Shown piece by piece: positions 1 to 5,818 of a stretch of DNA of 8,913 nt. The notes beneath the pieces are model-generated. The model was not told the DNA's origin, made no database searches, and worked only from the letters and a program-made list of their open reading frames with translations. The DNA comes from Acidobacteriota bacterium (GTDB taxonomy: Bacteria > Acidobacteriota > Vicinamibacteria > Vicinamibacterales > SCN-69-37). A program made the position numbers and the translations under genes. The stretch spans positions 1 through 8,913 of the forward strand of contig JAKALV010000129.1 of NCBI GenBank assembly GCA_021824055.1, in the 5' to 3' direction. Every line of letters begins with the position of its first letter. Position 1 is the stretch's first letter.

Positions 1-1458
1 CACGTGGTCGACGTGAAGGACCTGTCGACCGACGATGTGCGGATCGCGCTCGAGTTGAAGAAGGACGCCGACGAGAAGATGGTCATGGCGTATCTCTTCA
101 AGAACACGCCGCTGCAGTCGAACTTCCCGGTGAACATGACGTGCCTCGTGCCGACCGAGAATCCCGCGGTCGGCAAGCCCGAGCGGCTGGACCTGCACGA
201 CATGCTCTGGCATTTCCTCGACTTCCGTTTCCACGTCGTCACGCGCCGGCTCGAGGACGAACTCGAAACGCTCAAGAAGCGCATCCACATCCTTGAAGGG
301 TTCGAGACGGTTTTCGACGCGCTCGACGAGATTCTCAAGATCGTGCGCAAGTCGGACGGCAAGCAGGACGCGGCCGACAGGATCATCAAGCGCTTCGGCC
401 TTGACGCCGAGCAGACCGACGCGATCCTCGAACTCAAGATCTACCGTCTGGCGCGGCTCGAGATCCTCGTGATCCAGACCGAGCTCGCGGAGCGCCGCAA
501 GCGCTCGAAGCAGATCGCCACCCTGCTCAAGAGCAAGGTGGATCTCTGGAAGATCATCCGCGGCGAGATCGAGCTCGTGCAGAAGACCTACGGCGACGCG
601 CGCCGCACCCAGATCACCGGCGAGGTCGAAGAGCAGGAGTATTCGGCCGACGACTTCATCATCGAGGAAGACAACGTCGTCATCGTCACGCGCGACGGGT
701 GGGTGAAGCGGCAGAAGGAGATCAAGGACATCGCGACCACGCGCACGCGCGAGGGCGACGCGGTCCTGGCGGTATTGCCCGGCAGCACGCGCGCCACGGT
801 GGTGTTCTTCTCGAACTTCGGCGCGGCGTACACGGCGAAGATCGCCGACATCCCCGCGTCAACCGGTTACGGCGATCCGATTCAGAAGCTGTTCAAGCTC
901 AAGGACGGCGAGCGCGTGGTGGCGGCGTTCAGTCTCGACGAGCGCAGCGTTGGCAAGATCAAGGCGGCGAAGGCCGATGGAATTCCGCCCGTGCACGCGG
1001 TCGCCGTGTCGAGCGATGGGTACAGTCTGCGGTTCTCGTTCGAAGGCTTCGTCGAGCCGAGCACGCGCGCGGGCCGGCGCTACGCGCGTGCGGGGAAGGA
1101 CGCGGAGATCGTCGGCGTCGCGAAGGTGACGGGCGACGAGATCATGATCGCCGCCACGCGCCAGGCGCGCGCCATGATCTGCAAGGTGGACGAGATCAAC
1201 TTCCTCTCGGGCCCCGGCCGCGGCGTCATCCTTATTAAGCTGCAGAAAGAGGACGACCGCCTGCTGGGGTTCATCGCCTCGAAAGGTGACCGCGACCTGA
1301 TGACGGTCGAGACGACGCGCGGCGCGGAGCAGACGATCAGCACGACCAAATACAGCGTCACGGGCCGCGGCGGCAAGGGCCGCGAGCTCATGCAGCGCGG
1401 CCAGTTCGTGCGCGTCGTCCCGCAGGTGCCGGAACTGCCGCCGACCACTGAGAGCTAG
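1..1458 (+). CDS. DNA gyrase/topoisomerase IV subunit A, 3' part (5' end outside window)
   Basis: This is the DNA-cleaving and DNA-wrapping subunit of a type IIA topoisomerase, which works in the cytoplasm with a GyrB/ParE ATPase subunit. The reading frame is open from base 1, so the true start and the catalytic-tyrosine domain lie upstream. What remains starts in the tower/coiled-coil region (TPLQSNFPVNM, VVTRRLEDELETLKKRIHILEG), continues through the C-gate helices (LELKIYRLARLEI, IRGEIELVQKTYGDARRTQI) and ends in a beta-pinwheel C-terminal domain from about base 640. I count five blade-like repeats (VVIVTRDGWVKRQ, VVFFSNFGAAYTAKI, AVAVSSDGYSLRFSF, IMIAATRQARAMICKV, LMTVETTRGAEQTIS). The usual GyrA-box position after blade 1 reads TTRTREGD (736-759), while a box-like TGRGGKG follows blade 5 (1360-1380). 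I therefore cannot decide between gyrase and topoisomerase IV and give no symbol. A repeat array begins 17 bases after the stop. Confidence 0.93.
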   Translation, partial: HVVDVKDLSTDDVRIALELKKDADEKMVMAYLFKNTPLQSNFPVNMTCLVPTENPAVGKPERLDLHDMLWHFLDFRFHVVTRRLEDELETLKKRIHILEGFETVFDALDEILKIVRKSDGKQDAADRIIKRFGLDAEQTDAILELKIYRLARLEILVIQTELAERRKRSKQIATLLKSKVDLWKIIRGEIELVQKTYGDARRTQITGEVEEQEYSADDFIIEEDNVVIVTRDGWVKRQKEIKDIATTRTREGDAVLAVLPGSTRATVVFFSNFGAAYTAKIADIPASTGYGDPIQKLFKLKDGERVVAAFSLDERSVGKIKAAKADGIPPVHAVAVSSDGYSLRFSFEGFVEPSTRAGRRYARAGKDAEIVGVAKVTGDEIMIAATRQARAMICKVDEINFLSGPGRGVILIKLQKEDDRLLGFIASKGDRDLMTVETTRGAEQTISTTKYSVTGRGGKGRELMQRGQFVRVVPQVPELPPTTES

Positions 1459-1475
1459 GACACGCGACTAATAGT

Positions 1476-1557
1476 TAGGCAGTGGGGCAGTGGGGCAGTG
1501 GGGCAGTGAACTGCCTCATTGCTTCATTGCCTCATTGCCCCACTGCCTCATTGCCCC
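1476..1557. repeat. Inverted array of 8-bp repeats after the topoisomerase gene; probable terminator hairpin
   Basis: Four units of GGGGCAGT (the first, TAGGCAGT, degenerate) run from 1476 to 1507. After a two-base gap, six units of the reverse complement follow from 1510 to 1557, with the pattern A[CT]TGC[CT][CT]C. Every deviation of the right-hand units from ACTGCCCC is C to T, so in a + strand transcript the left and right arms still pair through G-C or G-U. The array lies 17 bases past the topoisomerase stop codon and 20 bases ahead of the PadR regulatory region. A terminator or 3'-end stabilising hairpin is the likely role, but there is no T-run after it. Confidence 0.85.
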
Positions 1558-1577
1558 ACTAGTCCAACCGGAACTGC

Positions 1578-1602
1578 ATATCTTCTCCATCGTCTAAGAT
1601 AT
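1578..1602 (+). promoter_or_regulatory. padR promoter with overlapping dyad operator
   Basis: ATATCTT (1578-1584) and AAGATAT (1596-1602) form a perfect 7-bp dyad with an 11-base spacer. The right arm overlaps a TAAGAT -10 box (1595-1600), which places the transcription start at about 1607, the A of the PadR start codon. No Shine-Dalgarno precedes the ATG and no convincing -35 is seen. PadR-family proteins commonly repress their own operons from dyads of this kind, so autoregulation is inferred from position and symmetry. Confidence 0.6.
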
Positions 1603-1606
1603 CCGC

Positions 1607-1933
1607 ATGGCTGATGCGGTATTGGGGGAATTCGAACAGCTTGTCCTGATTGCGCTGATTCGTCTCGGACACGAGGCGTATGGCGTGACGCTCTGCGACG
1701 AGATCGCCGGCCGAGCCCGACGCGCGGTGTCGCTCGGCGCGGTCTACAAGACGCTCGACCGGCTCGAAACCAAAGGCCTTGTCGCGAGCCGCCTGGGCGA
1801 GCCCACGGCCGAGCGTGGCGGGCGGCGCAAGAAGCATTTCAAGGTGCTCGCCGCCGGACAGCGCGCCCTCAAGCAGTCACTGACCTCGCTCAGGCGGATG
1901 ACCGAAGGCCTCGAATCGGAGATCGGATTGTGA
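1607..1933 (+). CDS. PadR-family transcriptional regulator (acidobacterial type)
   Basis: This is a 108-residue cytoplasmic DNA-binding protein, typically a dimeric repressor. The winged helix-turn-helix spans about residues 6-80: FEQLVLIALIRLGHEAYGVT is the characteristic PadR opening, VSLGAVYKTLDRLETKGLV is the recognition-helix segment, and the wing follows with ERGGRRKKHFKVLAAGQRAL. A single C-terminal helix (about 84-106) would serve dimerisation, so it is a short PadR without a ligand-binding extension. The ATG at 1607 fits the leaderless promoter directly upstream. The stop overlaps the permease start as GTGA (1930-1933), so the two are probably co-transcribed and translationally coupled. 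In Acidobacteriota this pairing of a PadR regulator with an ADOP permease recurs. The signal it senses cannot be read from the sequence. Confidence 0.92.
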   Translation: MADAVLGEFEQLVLIALIRLGHEAYGVTLCDEIAGRARRAVSLGAVYKTLDRLETKGLVASRLGEPTAERGGRRKKHFKVLAAGQRALKQSLTSLRRMTEGLESEIGL

Positions 1934-4560
1934 AGGCACGGCCACCGCGGATCGCACGCTGGCTGGCGGCCGTTCTGCTGCCGCCTTCCGAACGCGAGTT
2001 CGTCATCGGCGACCTCGACGAGTTGTTCGAGCGCGACGCGGCCGCACTCGGCCGCGCGCGGGCCCGCGTGCGCTACTGGCGTCAGGCGTTCGGCTTGGTG
2101 CGCCATCGCATTCCGCCGCCCTACACCGCCGCGTCACCACGAAGGAGCCTTGACATGAGCAGCCTCTGGCGGGACGTCGTTATCGGTGCGCGCACTGCGT
2201 GGCACGCGAAGACTTACAGCGCGATTGCTATCCTCACGCTGGGACTGGCGATCGGCGCGAACACGCTGCTGTTCAGCATCGCCAATCCAATCGTCGTTCG
2301 CGCGCTGCCCATCAAAGACCCGGACAGCCTCGGGTGGATCCAGACGGTCAACGCGCCGCGCGCCATCGACCGCGGCCAGATCTCGATGCCGGATCTCCTC
2401 GAGTTCCGCGAGCGCGCGAAGAGCTTCTCGGCGATCGCCGCCTATGAAGTGCAGCCCGCGACGTTGACGGGACATCGGCAGGATCCGGAGCGTGTCACGA
2501 CGCTCAGAGGCACGGCGAATGTGACCGACGTCTGGGGCATGAAGTCGCTGACGGGTCGTCTCTTTCAGGCCGATGATGGCGAGGCCGGACGGCCGCTGGT
2601 CGCGGTGCTGAGCTCGCGCTACTGGCGCGAGCGCTTTCAGCGCGACCTCGGCGTCATCGGCCGCCAGTTTCTCCTCAACGGCCAGCCGCTGACCGTGGTC
2701 GGCGTGATGCCGCCGGAGGTCGAGCTCGGCAACATGTCGCTCGTCGACATGTGGGTGCCCGAGCCGATGAATCCGAACGCCCCGCGAGACGCGCGGACGC
2801 TGCGCGCCTTTGGCCGGCTCGCGCCTGGCGCGACGCTCGATGGCGCGGCGGCGGAGGTGCTCGCGATTTCTCAGCAACAGGCGAAGGATCATCCCGAAAG
2901 TCACCAGGACTGGGACGCGCGCGTCGTGTCGACGCGGCGCGCCATGACCTCGGGCAATACCTGGCTCGTGCTGCTGCTCCTCGCGATCGTCGTCGGCTTC
3001 GTGCTGCTGATTGCGTGCGCGAATCTGGCGAACCTCGTGATGGCCCGGCTGGTCGCGCGCAAGGTCGACCTCGCGGTGCGGCAGGCGCTCGGCGCGTCGC
3101 GCTGGCAGCTGGTCCGTCCGCTGCTTGCCGAAAGCACCGTGTTGAGCCTCATCGGCGGCGTCGTCGGCGTCGCGCTCGCGTACGCGGGGTTGCGCACCGT
3201 GAACGCCGTGGCCTACGAACCGTTCATGAAGACGCTCGCCATCGACGGTAACGTGCTCATCTTTGCCGCGCTGATCTCGATCGTCACGCCGCTCATCTTC
3301 TGCCTGTGGCCCGCGATGTCGGCGGGAAAGGCGACGAGCGCCGAAACCCTGCGCGACAGCCGCACGAGCGGCGGCCGCGCGGGACGCCGCCGCCGCGACG
3401 TCCTCGTGGCCGCGCAGGTCGCGCTGGCGCTGTCGCTGCTCGTCGTCTCGACGCTCGCCGTGCGATCGATGCTGTATCTGCGTCACATCGACACGGGGCT
3501 CGACATCAGCGCGCTCGCCTCCTTCCGATTCGAGCTGCCCGACGATCGGTACCCGGACGATGCCGCGCGGGCGCGGTTCGCGACGGAGCTGGCGGATCGA
3601 CTTGGGGCGCTCAGCGGCGTGACCAGCGTGGCCGTCGTCAGCTCGCTGCCCGTGTTCGATCGCGAGGTGATGCGGCAGATAGAAGGCTTGTCGCTCGGCA
3701 GTCGCGCGAACGACCAGCCGTGGGCATCCTGGTTCTCGGTGACGCCCGCGTACTTCCGCGCCACCGGCGTGGCCGTTCTGACCGGCCGCGGGTTTGCCGA
3801 TGGCGACACCGATCGGTCCCAGTCGGTCGCAATCATCAATCGGACCGCGGCCGATAGGTACTTTGGCGGGGTGCCCGCCGCGATCGGCCGCCAGATCGTG
3901 CTGGCCGGCCGCAACGAGCCGAAACGGTCGGTGACCATCGTCGGCGTTGCCGCAGACACCCGCGCACCAAACATCACGACGACCAGTCCGCAGGTGTACG
4001 TCCCGTTCGCGCAGTGGCCCGCGCGCGCGATGCTGGCGCTGACGCGCTCGACCGCGCCCGACCGGCAAACGGCCGATCTGCGCGCCGCGATGCGCGGGCT
4101 CGACGCAACGGTGCCGATCTCGGATCTGCGCACGGTCAGCGACATCGAGGCCGACGAGAACTCCAGCAGCGGCATCATCAACGGCTTGTTCATCTCATTC
4201 GCGCTGCTGGCGCTGTTGCTCGCCGCCGGCGGGTTGTATGGCGTGATTTCCTACTCCGTGGGGCAGCGCACGCGCGAGATCGGGGTGCGCCTGGCGCTGG
4301 GCGCCGCGCCGTCCGGCATCCGTCGGCTGGTGCTGGTCGACGGGCTGAAGGTTACTGCGATCGGCATGGCGATCGGCCTGGTTCTTGCGGTTGGATTCGC
4401 CCGGCTGGCGGCGCCGGTGCTGTTCGGCATCAGCCCCAGTGATCCCGTCACGTTCGGGGCGGTCACGGCCACCGTGCTTCTCGTCTCGATCGCGTCCATC
4501 GCGGCCCCGGCCTTCAGGGCGATGCGGACGGATCCGGCCAGGACGCTTCGCGCGGACTGA
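1930..4560 (+). CDS. ADOP-type duplicated FtsX/MacB permease with N-terminal permease prefix domain
   Basis: This 876-residue inner-membrane protein is related to the MacB/LolC permease of tripartite efflux and lipoprotein systems. It carries two permease modules in one chain and has no ATPase domain or neighbouring ATPase gene. Residues 1-70 form a soluble prefix domain (ARWLAAVLLPPSEREFVIGDLDELFER) known from acidobacterial permeases. The first half has a membrane segment at about 98-120, a periplasmic MacB-like domain, then membrane segments at about 345-370, 402-424 and 442-463. The second half repeats this with segments at about 491-512, 752-776, 808-828 and 841-862. The cytoplasmic coupling loops are DLAVRQALGASRWQLVRPL and REIGVRLALGA. 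The start is GTG at 1930, overlapping the PadR stop. A second in-frame start at 2155 has its own strong ribosome site. The substrate and the partner ATPase are unknown. Confidence 0.9.
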   Translation: MKARPPRIARWLAAVLLPPSEREFVIGDLDELFERDAAALGRARARVRYWRQAFGLVRHRIPPPYTAASPRRSLDMSSLWRDVVIGARTAWHAKTYSAIAILTLGLAIGANTLLFSIANPIVVRALPIKDPDSLGWIQTVNAPRAIDRGQISMPDLLEFRERAKSFSAIAAYEVQPATLTGHRQDPERVTTLRGTANVTDVWGMKSLTGRLFQADDGEAGRPLVAVLSSRYWRERFQRDLGVIGRQFLLNGQPLTVVGVMPPEVELGNMSLVDMWVPEPMNPNAPRDARTLRAFGRLAPGATLDGAAAEVLAISQQQAKDHPESHQDWDARVVSTRRAMTSGNTWLVLLLLAIVVGFVLLIACANLANLVMARLVARKVDLAVRQALGASRWQLVRPLLAESTVLSLIGGVVGVALAYAGLRTVNAVAYEPFMKTLAIDGNVLIFAALISIVTPLIFCLWPAMSAGKATSAETLRDSRTSGGRAGRRRRDVLVAAQVALALSLLVVSTLAVRSMLYLRHIDTGLDISALASFRFELPDDRYPDDAARARFATELADRLGALSGVTSVAVVSSLPVFDREVMRQIEGLSLGSRANDQPWASWFSVTPAYFRATGVAVLTGRGFADGDTDRSQSVAIINRTAADRYFGGVPAAIGRQIVLAGRNEPKRSVTIVGVAADTRAPNITTTSPQVYVPFAQWPARAMLALTRSTAPDRQTADLRAAMRGLDATVPISDLRTVSDIEADENSSSGIINGLFISFALLALLLAAGGLYGVISYSVGQRTREIGVRLALGAAPSGIRRLVLVDGLKVTAIGMAIGLVLAVGFARLAAPVLFGISPSDPVTFGAVTATVLLVSIASIAAPAFRAMRTDPARTLRAD
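2142..2157 (+). promoter_or_regulatory. Internal Shine-Dalgarno and in-frame ATG within the permease gene
   Basis: AAGGAG (2142-2147) lies seven bases ahead of an in-frame ATG (2155-2157), codon 76 of the permease. This is the best ribosome site in the PadR-permease unit and sits exactly between the prefix domain and the first membrane segment. Starting here gives an 801-residue protein, the usual length of an ADOP permease without the prefix. It may allow two products from one gene, or mark a former separate gene boundary before fusion. Confidence 0.5.
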
Positions 4561-4561
4561 A

Positions 4562-4672
4562 GAACGGTTCGGCTGGCTTCGAAATCGTTCGGGGGGCTGG
4601 CGCGCGTGGTTCGGGGGACTGACGCTCGTGGTTCGGGGGCTTCGCGCGTGGTGCGGTTCGGCGCGCACCTCG
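4562..4672 (+). repeat. Long direct repeat, copy 1
   Basis: It starts two bases after the permease stop codon and is nearly identical to 4805-4914. It opens with GAACGGTTCGGCTGGCTTCG and contains GTTCGG at 4567, 4587, 4609, 4631 and 4656, a spacing of 20-25 bases. Its 3' part, from 4628 and extending to 4689, also recurs in inverted orientation at 4978-5040. Confidence 0.85.
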
Positions 4673-4804
4673 CTTCGCTCGGGCGCGCCCAACACCACCA
4701 CACGCTTCAGTCAGCCCACGGCACCGCCCGCCATCAGCCCATATCGGCGCAGCGTCGAAGCGTCGTGAGGACGCCGTCAGAAGCGATGGCCAGCGAGCGG
4801 TCTC

Positions 4805-4914
4805 GAACGGTTCGGCTGGCTTCGTCGTCGTTCGGGGGGCTGGCGCGCGTGGTTCGGGGGGCTGACGCGCGTGGTGCGGGGCTTCGCGCGCGCTGCGGTT
4901 CGGTGCGCACGTCG
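4805..4914 (+). repeat. Long direct repeat, copy 2
   Basis: It aligns with 4562-4672 along its full length with about ten substitutions and a one-base length difference. GTTCGG occurs at 4810, 4830, 4852 and 4898, with a GTGCGG variant at about 4873, which reproduces the spacing of copy 1. It lacks the CTCGCTTCGCTCGG tail that follows copy 1. Confidence 0.85.
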
Positions 4915-4919
4915 TGCTG

Positions 4920-4979
4920 CGACCTTGGATGAGTCAGCGTGCCGCTATCTTGGGTGGCGTCAGCGTGCAACGATCTTGG
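4920..4979 (+). repeat. Imperfect tandem repeat of about 25 bp
   Basis: The block CGACCTTGG-N4-GTCAGCGTGC (4920-4942) is followed by CTATCTTGG-N5-GTCAGCGTGC (within 4943-4968) and then a truncated CGATCTTGG (4971-4979). This gives two full units and one partial, unlike the GGTTCGG elements on either side. The last unit runs directly into the inverted copy. Confidence 0.65.
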
Positions 4980-5080
4980 CGCGCCCGAGCGAAGCGAGGT
5001 GCGCGCCGAACCGCACCACGCGCGAAGCCCCCCGAACCACCGGCGCCAGTCCCCCGAACCCCAGCGCAGCCTCCCGAACC
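4978..5080 (-). repeat. Inverted copy of the GGTTCGG repeat
   Basis: Bases 4978-5040 are the reverse complement of 4628-4689 apart from a single extra base in a C-run, a near-perfect arm of about 62 bp. Beyond it, CCGAACC elements continue at 5054 and 5074 in the same inverted orientation. Together with copy 1 it encloses a segment of about 290 bases. The element GGCGCGC/GCGCGCC also lets each arm form its own small stem. Confidence 0.85.
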
Positions 5081-5119
5081 ACCAGCGAACTTCAGAGGTG
5101 CAGCCGCCCGAACTTCTCG

Positions 5120-5161
5120 TACAATGCCCGTTCCCGAATTCTTCTTTGCGTTTCTTGGAGG
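5120..5161 (+). promoter_or_regulatory. Promoter -10 box and ribosome site of the cytochrome gene
   Basis: TACAAT (5120-5125) is a good -10 box directly after the repeat region; no clear -35 is visible. It predicts a leader of about 34 bases. GGAGG (5157-5161) lies four bases before the ATG at 5166 and one base before an in-frame GTG at 5163, so the start is one of these two adjacent codons. Confidence 0.5.
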
Positions 5162-5165
5162 CGTG

Positions 5166-5618
5166 ATGCGTTCATTCCGTTCGTTTTCTCTTGTTGCTGC
5201 GGTAATGGTCTGTGGCCTGGTGGTGGCGGGCGCGCGGGCGTCGGCTCAGGTGCAAGGCCAGGCTCAGCAGCCCCCGCCTCCCGGCGCCGGCCGCCAAGGC
5301 GGCGGGCCCCCGACCAACCTCAAGGTGCTTCCCAAAGACACGCCGCGGCCCGTGCTCGTGGCCATGATGCGCGTCTATGCGGCGTCGCTTGGCGTTGAGT
5401 GCAAGCACTGCCACGTGGACGACATGGCCCAGCGCGCGTCGGACGAGAATCCGAAGAAGGACGTCGCGCGCAAGATGATCCAGATGACGATGGACCTGAA
5501 CAAGACGCTCGATTCGGTCGGCATGCCGGCGGAACCCGACGCGCCGAAGGTGACGTGCTACACGTGCCATCGCGGCGCGATCAAGCCGCTCACGTCTGCG
5601 CCGGCTGGGGGACAATAG
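5166..5618 (+). CDS. Exported diheme cytochrome c, reaction-centre cytochrome c-like
   Basis: This 150-residue protein is a periplasmic electron carrier. The N-terminus is a Sec signal peptide: RSFR, a hydrophobic core at residues 9-21, and a likely cut after ASA at residue 27. A Pro/Gln/Gly-rich linker follows (about 28-50). Two heme-binding motifs are present, CKHCH (79-83) and CYTCH (131-135). Each is preceded by a helix carrying methionines (M67/M68 and M104/M107/M109) that could supply the sixth heme ligand, the arrangement of the photosynthetic reaction-centre cytochrome c subunit family, which in full-length form has four hemes. Small members such as this occur in non-phototrophic Acidobacteriota. 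The redox partner is unknown and no oxidase or reductase gene is adjacent. The frame stays open upstream to 4914, but that part is repeat-derived and the signal peptide fixes the start. The stop codon lies inside a repeat unit. Confidence 0.9.
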   Translation: MRSFRSFSLVAAVMVCGLVVAGARASAQVQGQAQQPPPPGAGRQGGGPPTNLKVLPKDTPRPVLVAMMRVYAASLGVECKHCHVDDMAQRASDENPKKDVARKMIQMTMDLNKTLDSVGMPAEPDAPKVTCYTCHRGAIKPLTSAPAGGQ

Positions 5619-5645
5619 CCAGATCAGAGAGAGAATCTGGCTGTT
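5614..5645 (+). terminator. Hairpin terminator overlapping the cytochrome stop codon
   Basis: AATAGCCAGAT (5614-5624) pairs with ATCTGGCTGTT (5635-5645): eleven pairs, one of them G-U, around a ten-base CAGAGAGAGA loop, followed by the T-rich TTCTTGTCT. The TAG stop (5616-5618) is within the left arm. Its position and form fit a Rho-independent terminator, although the T-run is interrupted. Confidence 0.65.
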
Positions 5646-5803
5646 TCTTGTCTGGTTCGCTGGTTATTGGAATTTCCTATTTGATATCTGGCGATTGATC
5701 GCGAACTATCTACCTTGGAGCGCCCCGATGGCGACGTCCAATAGCCAGCTATTCAATAGCCAGATTTCAATAGCCAGCTAACCAGATAACCAGCTAGCCA
5801 GAT
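5614..5803. repeat. Octamer repeat array in both orientations before proline dehydrogenase
   Basis: The octamer A[GA]CCAG[AC]T occurs in + orientation within 5614-5624, 5740-5750, 5755-5765 and 5769-5779 (each as AATAGCCAG plus two bases) and as three contiguous units at 5780-5803. The complementary form appears as ATCTGGCT (5635), GTCTGGTT and CGCTGGTT back to back (5650-5665), and ATCTGGCG (5686). The two sets can pair over the whole spacer. The unrepeated middle (about 5694-5739) contains a short GCGAT-TG-ATCGC dyad (5691-5702) and no gene. I see no convincing promoter for the downstream gene; TTGATA (5681-5686) with a poor -10 is the nearest. Confidence 0.8.
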
Positions 5804-5818
5804 ACAGGGTCGTCGTCT

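Larger units (their letters stand above)
4561..5110. other. Repeat-packed noncoding region between permease and cytochrome genes
   Basis: About 550 bases after the permease stop contain no convincing gene on either strand. Open frames here give only low-complexity Arg/Pro/Ala/Gly translations that come from the repeats. The region is built from GGTTCGG-cored elements: two direct copies of about 110 bp, a third inverted copy, and a small tandem repeat between them. The stretch at about 4691-4804 between the two direct copies shows no motif I recognise. I see no tRNA, riboswitch or insertion-sequence ends. Confidence 0.8.

Noticed and set aside
2134..4068. 644-codon open frame on the - strand across the permease gene
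   Set aside because: It is antisense to a clear permease, its translation is Arg/His/Asp-rich low-complexity sequence typical of GC-rich shadow frames, and it shows no motif.
4679..4691. Insertion-sequence remnant bounded by the inverted repeats at 4628-4689 and 4978-5040
   Set aside because: The enclosed sequence has no transposase fragment, and I see no target-site duplication. A repeat rearrangement is simpler.
4606..4932. Small open frames in the 4561-5110 spacer, both strands
   Set aside because: Their peptides (for example ARGSGASRVVRFGAHLAS-like and SEARCAPNRTTREAP) recur in different frames because they translate the repeats, and no ribosome site supports them.
4914..5165. Upstream extension of the cytochrome frame to a start at 4914
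   Set aside because: The extension is repeat-derived and would bury the signal peptide. The GGAGG and signal peptide fix the start at 5163/5166.
5681..5709. Promoter for proline dehydrogenase (TTGATA-N17-AACTAT)
   Set aside because: The -10 matches only half the consensus and lies more than 100 bases upstream within the repeat spacer.
5614..5803. CRISPR-like array because of the regularly repeated AATAGCCAG
   Set aside because: Units are only 8-11 bases, spacers are absent or 3-4 bases, both orientations occur, and there are no cas genes.
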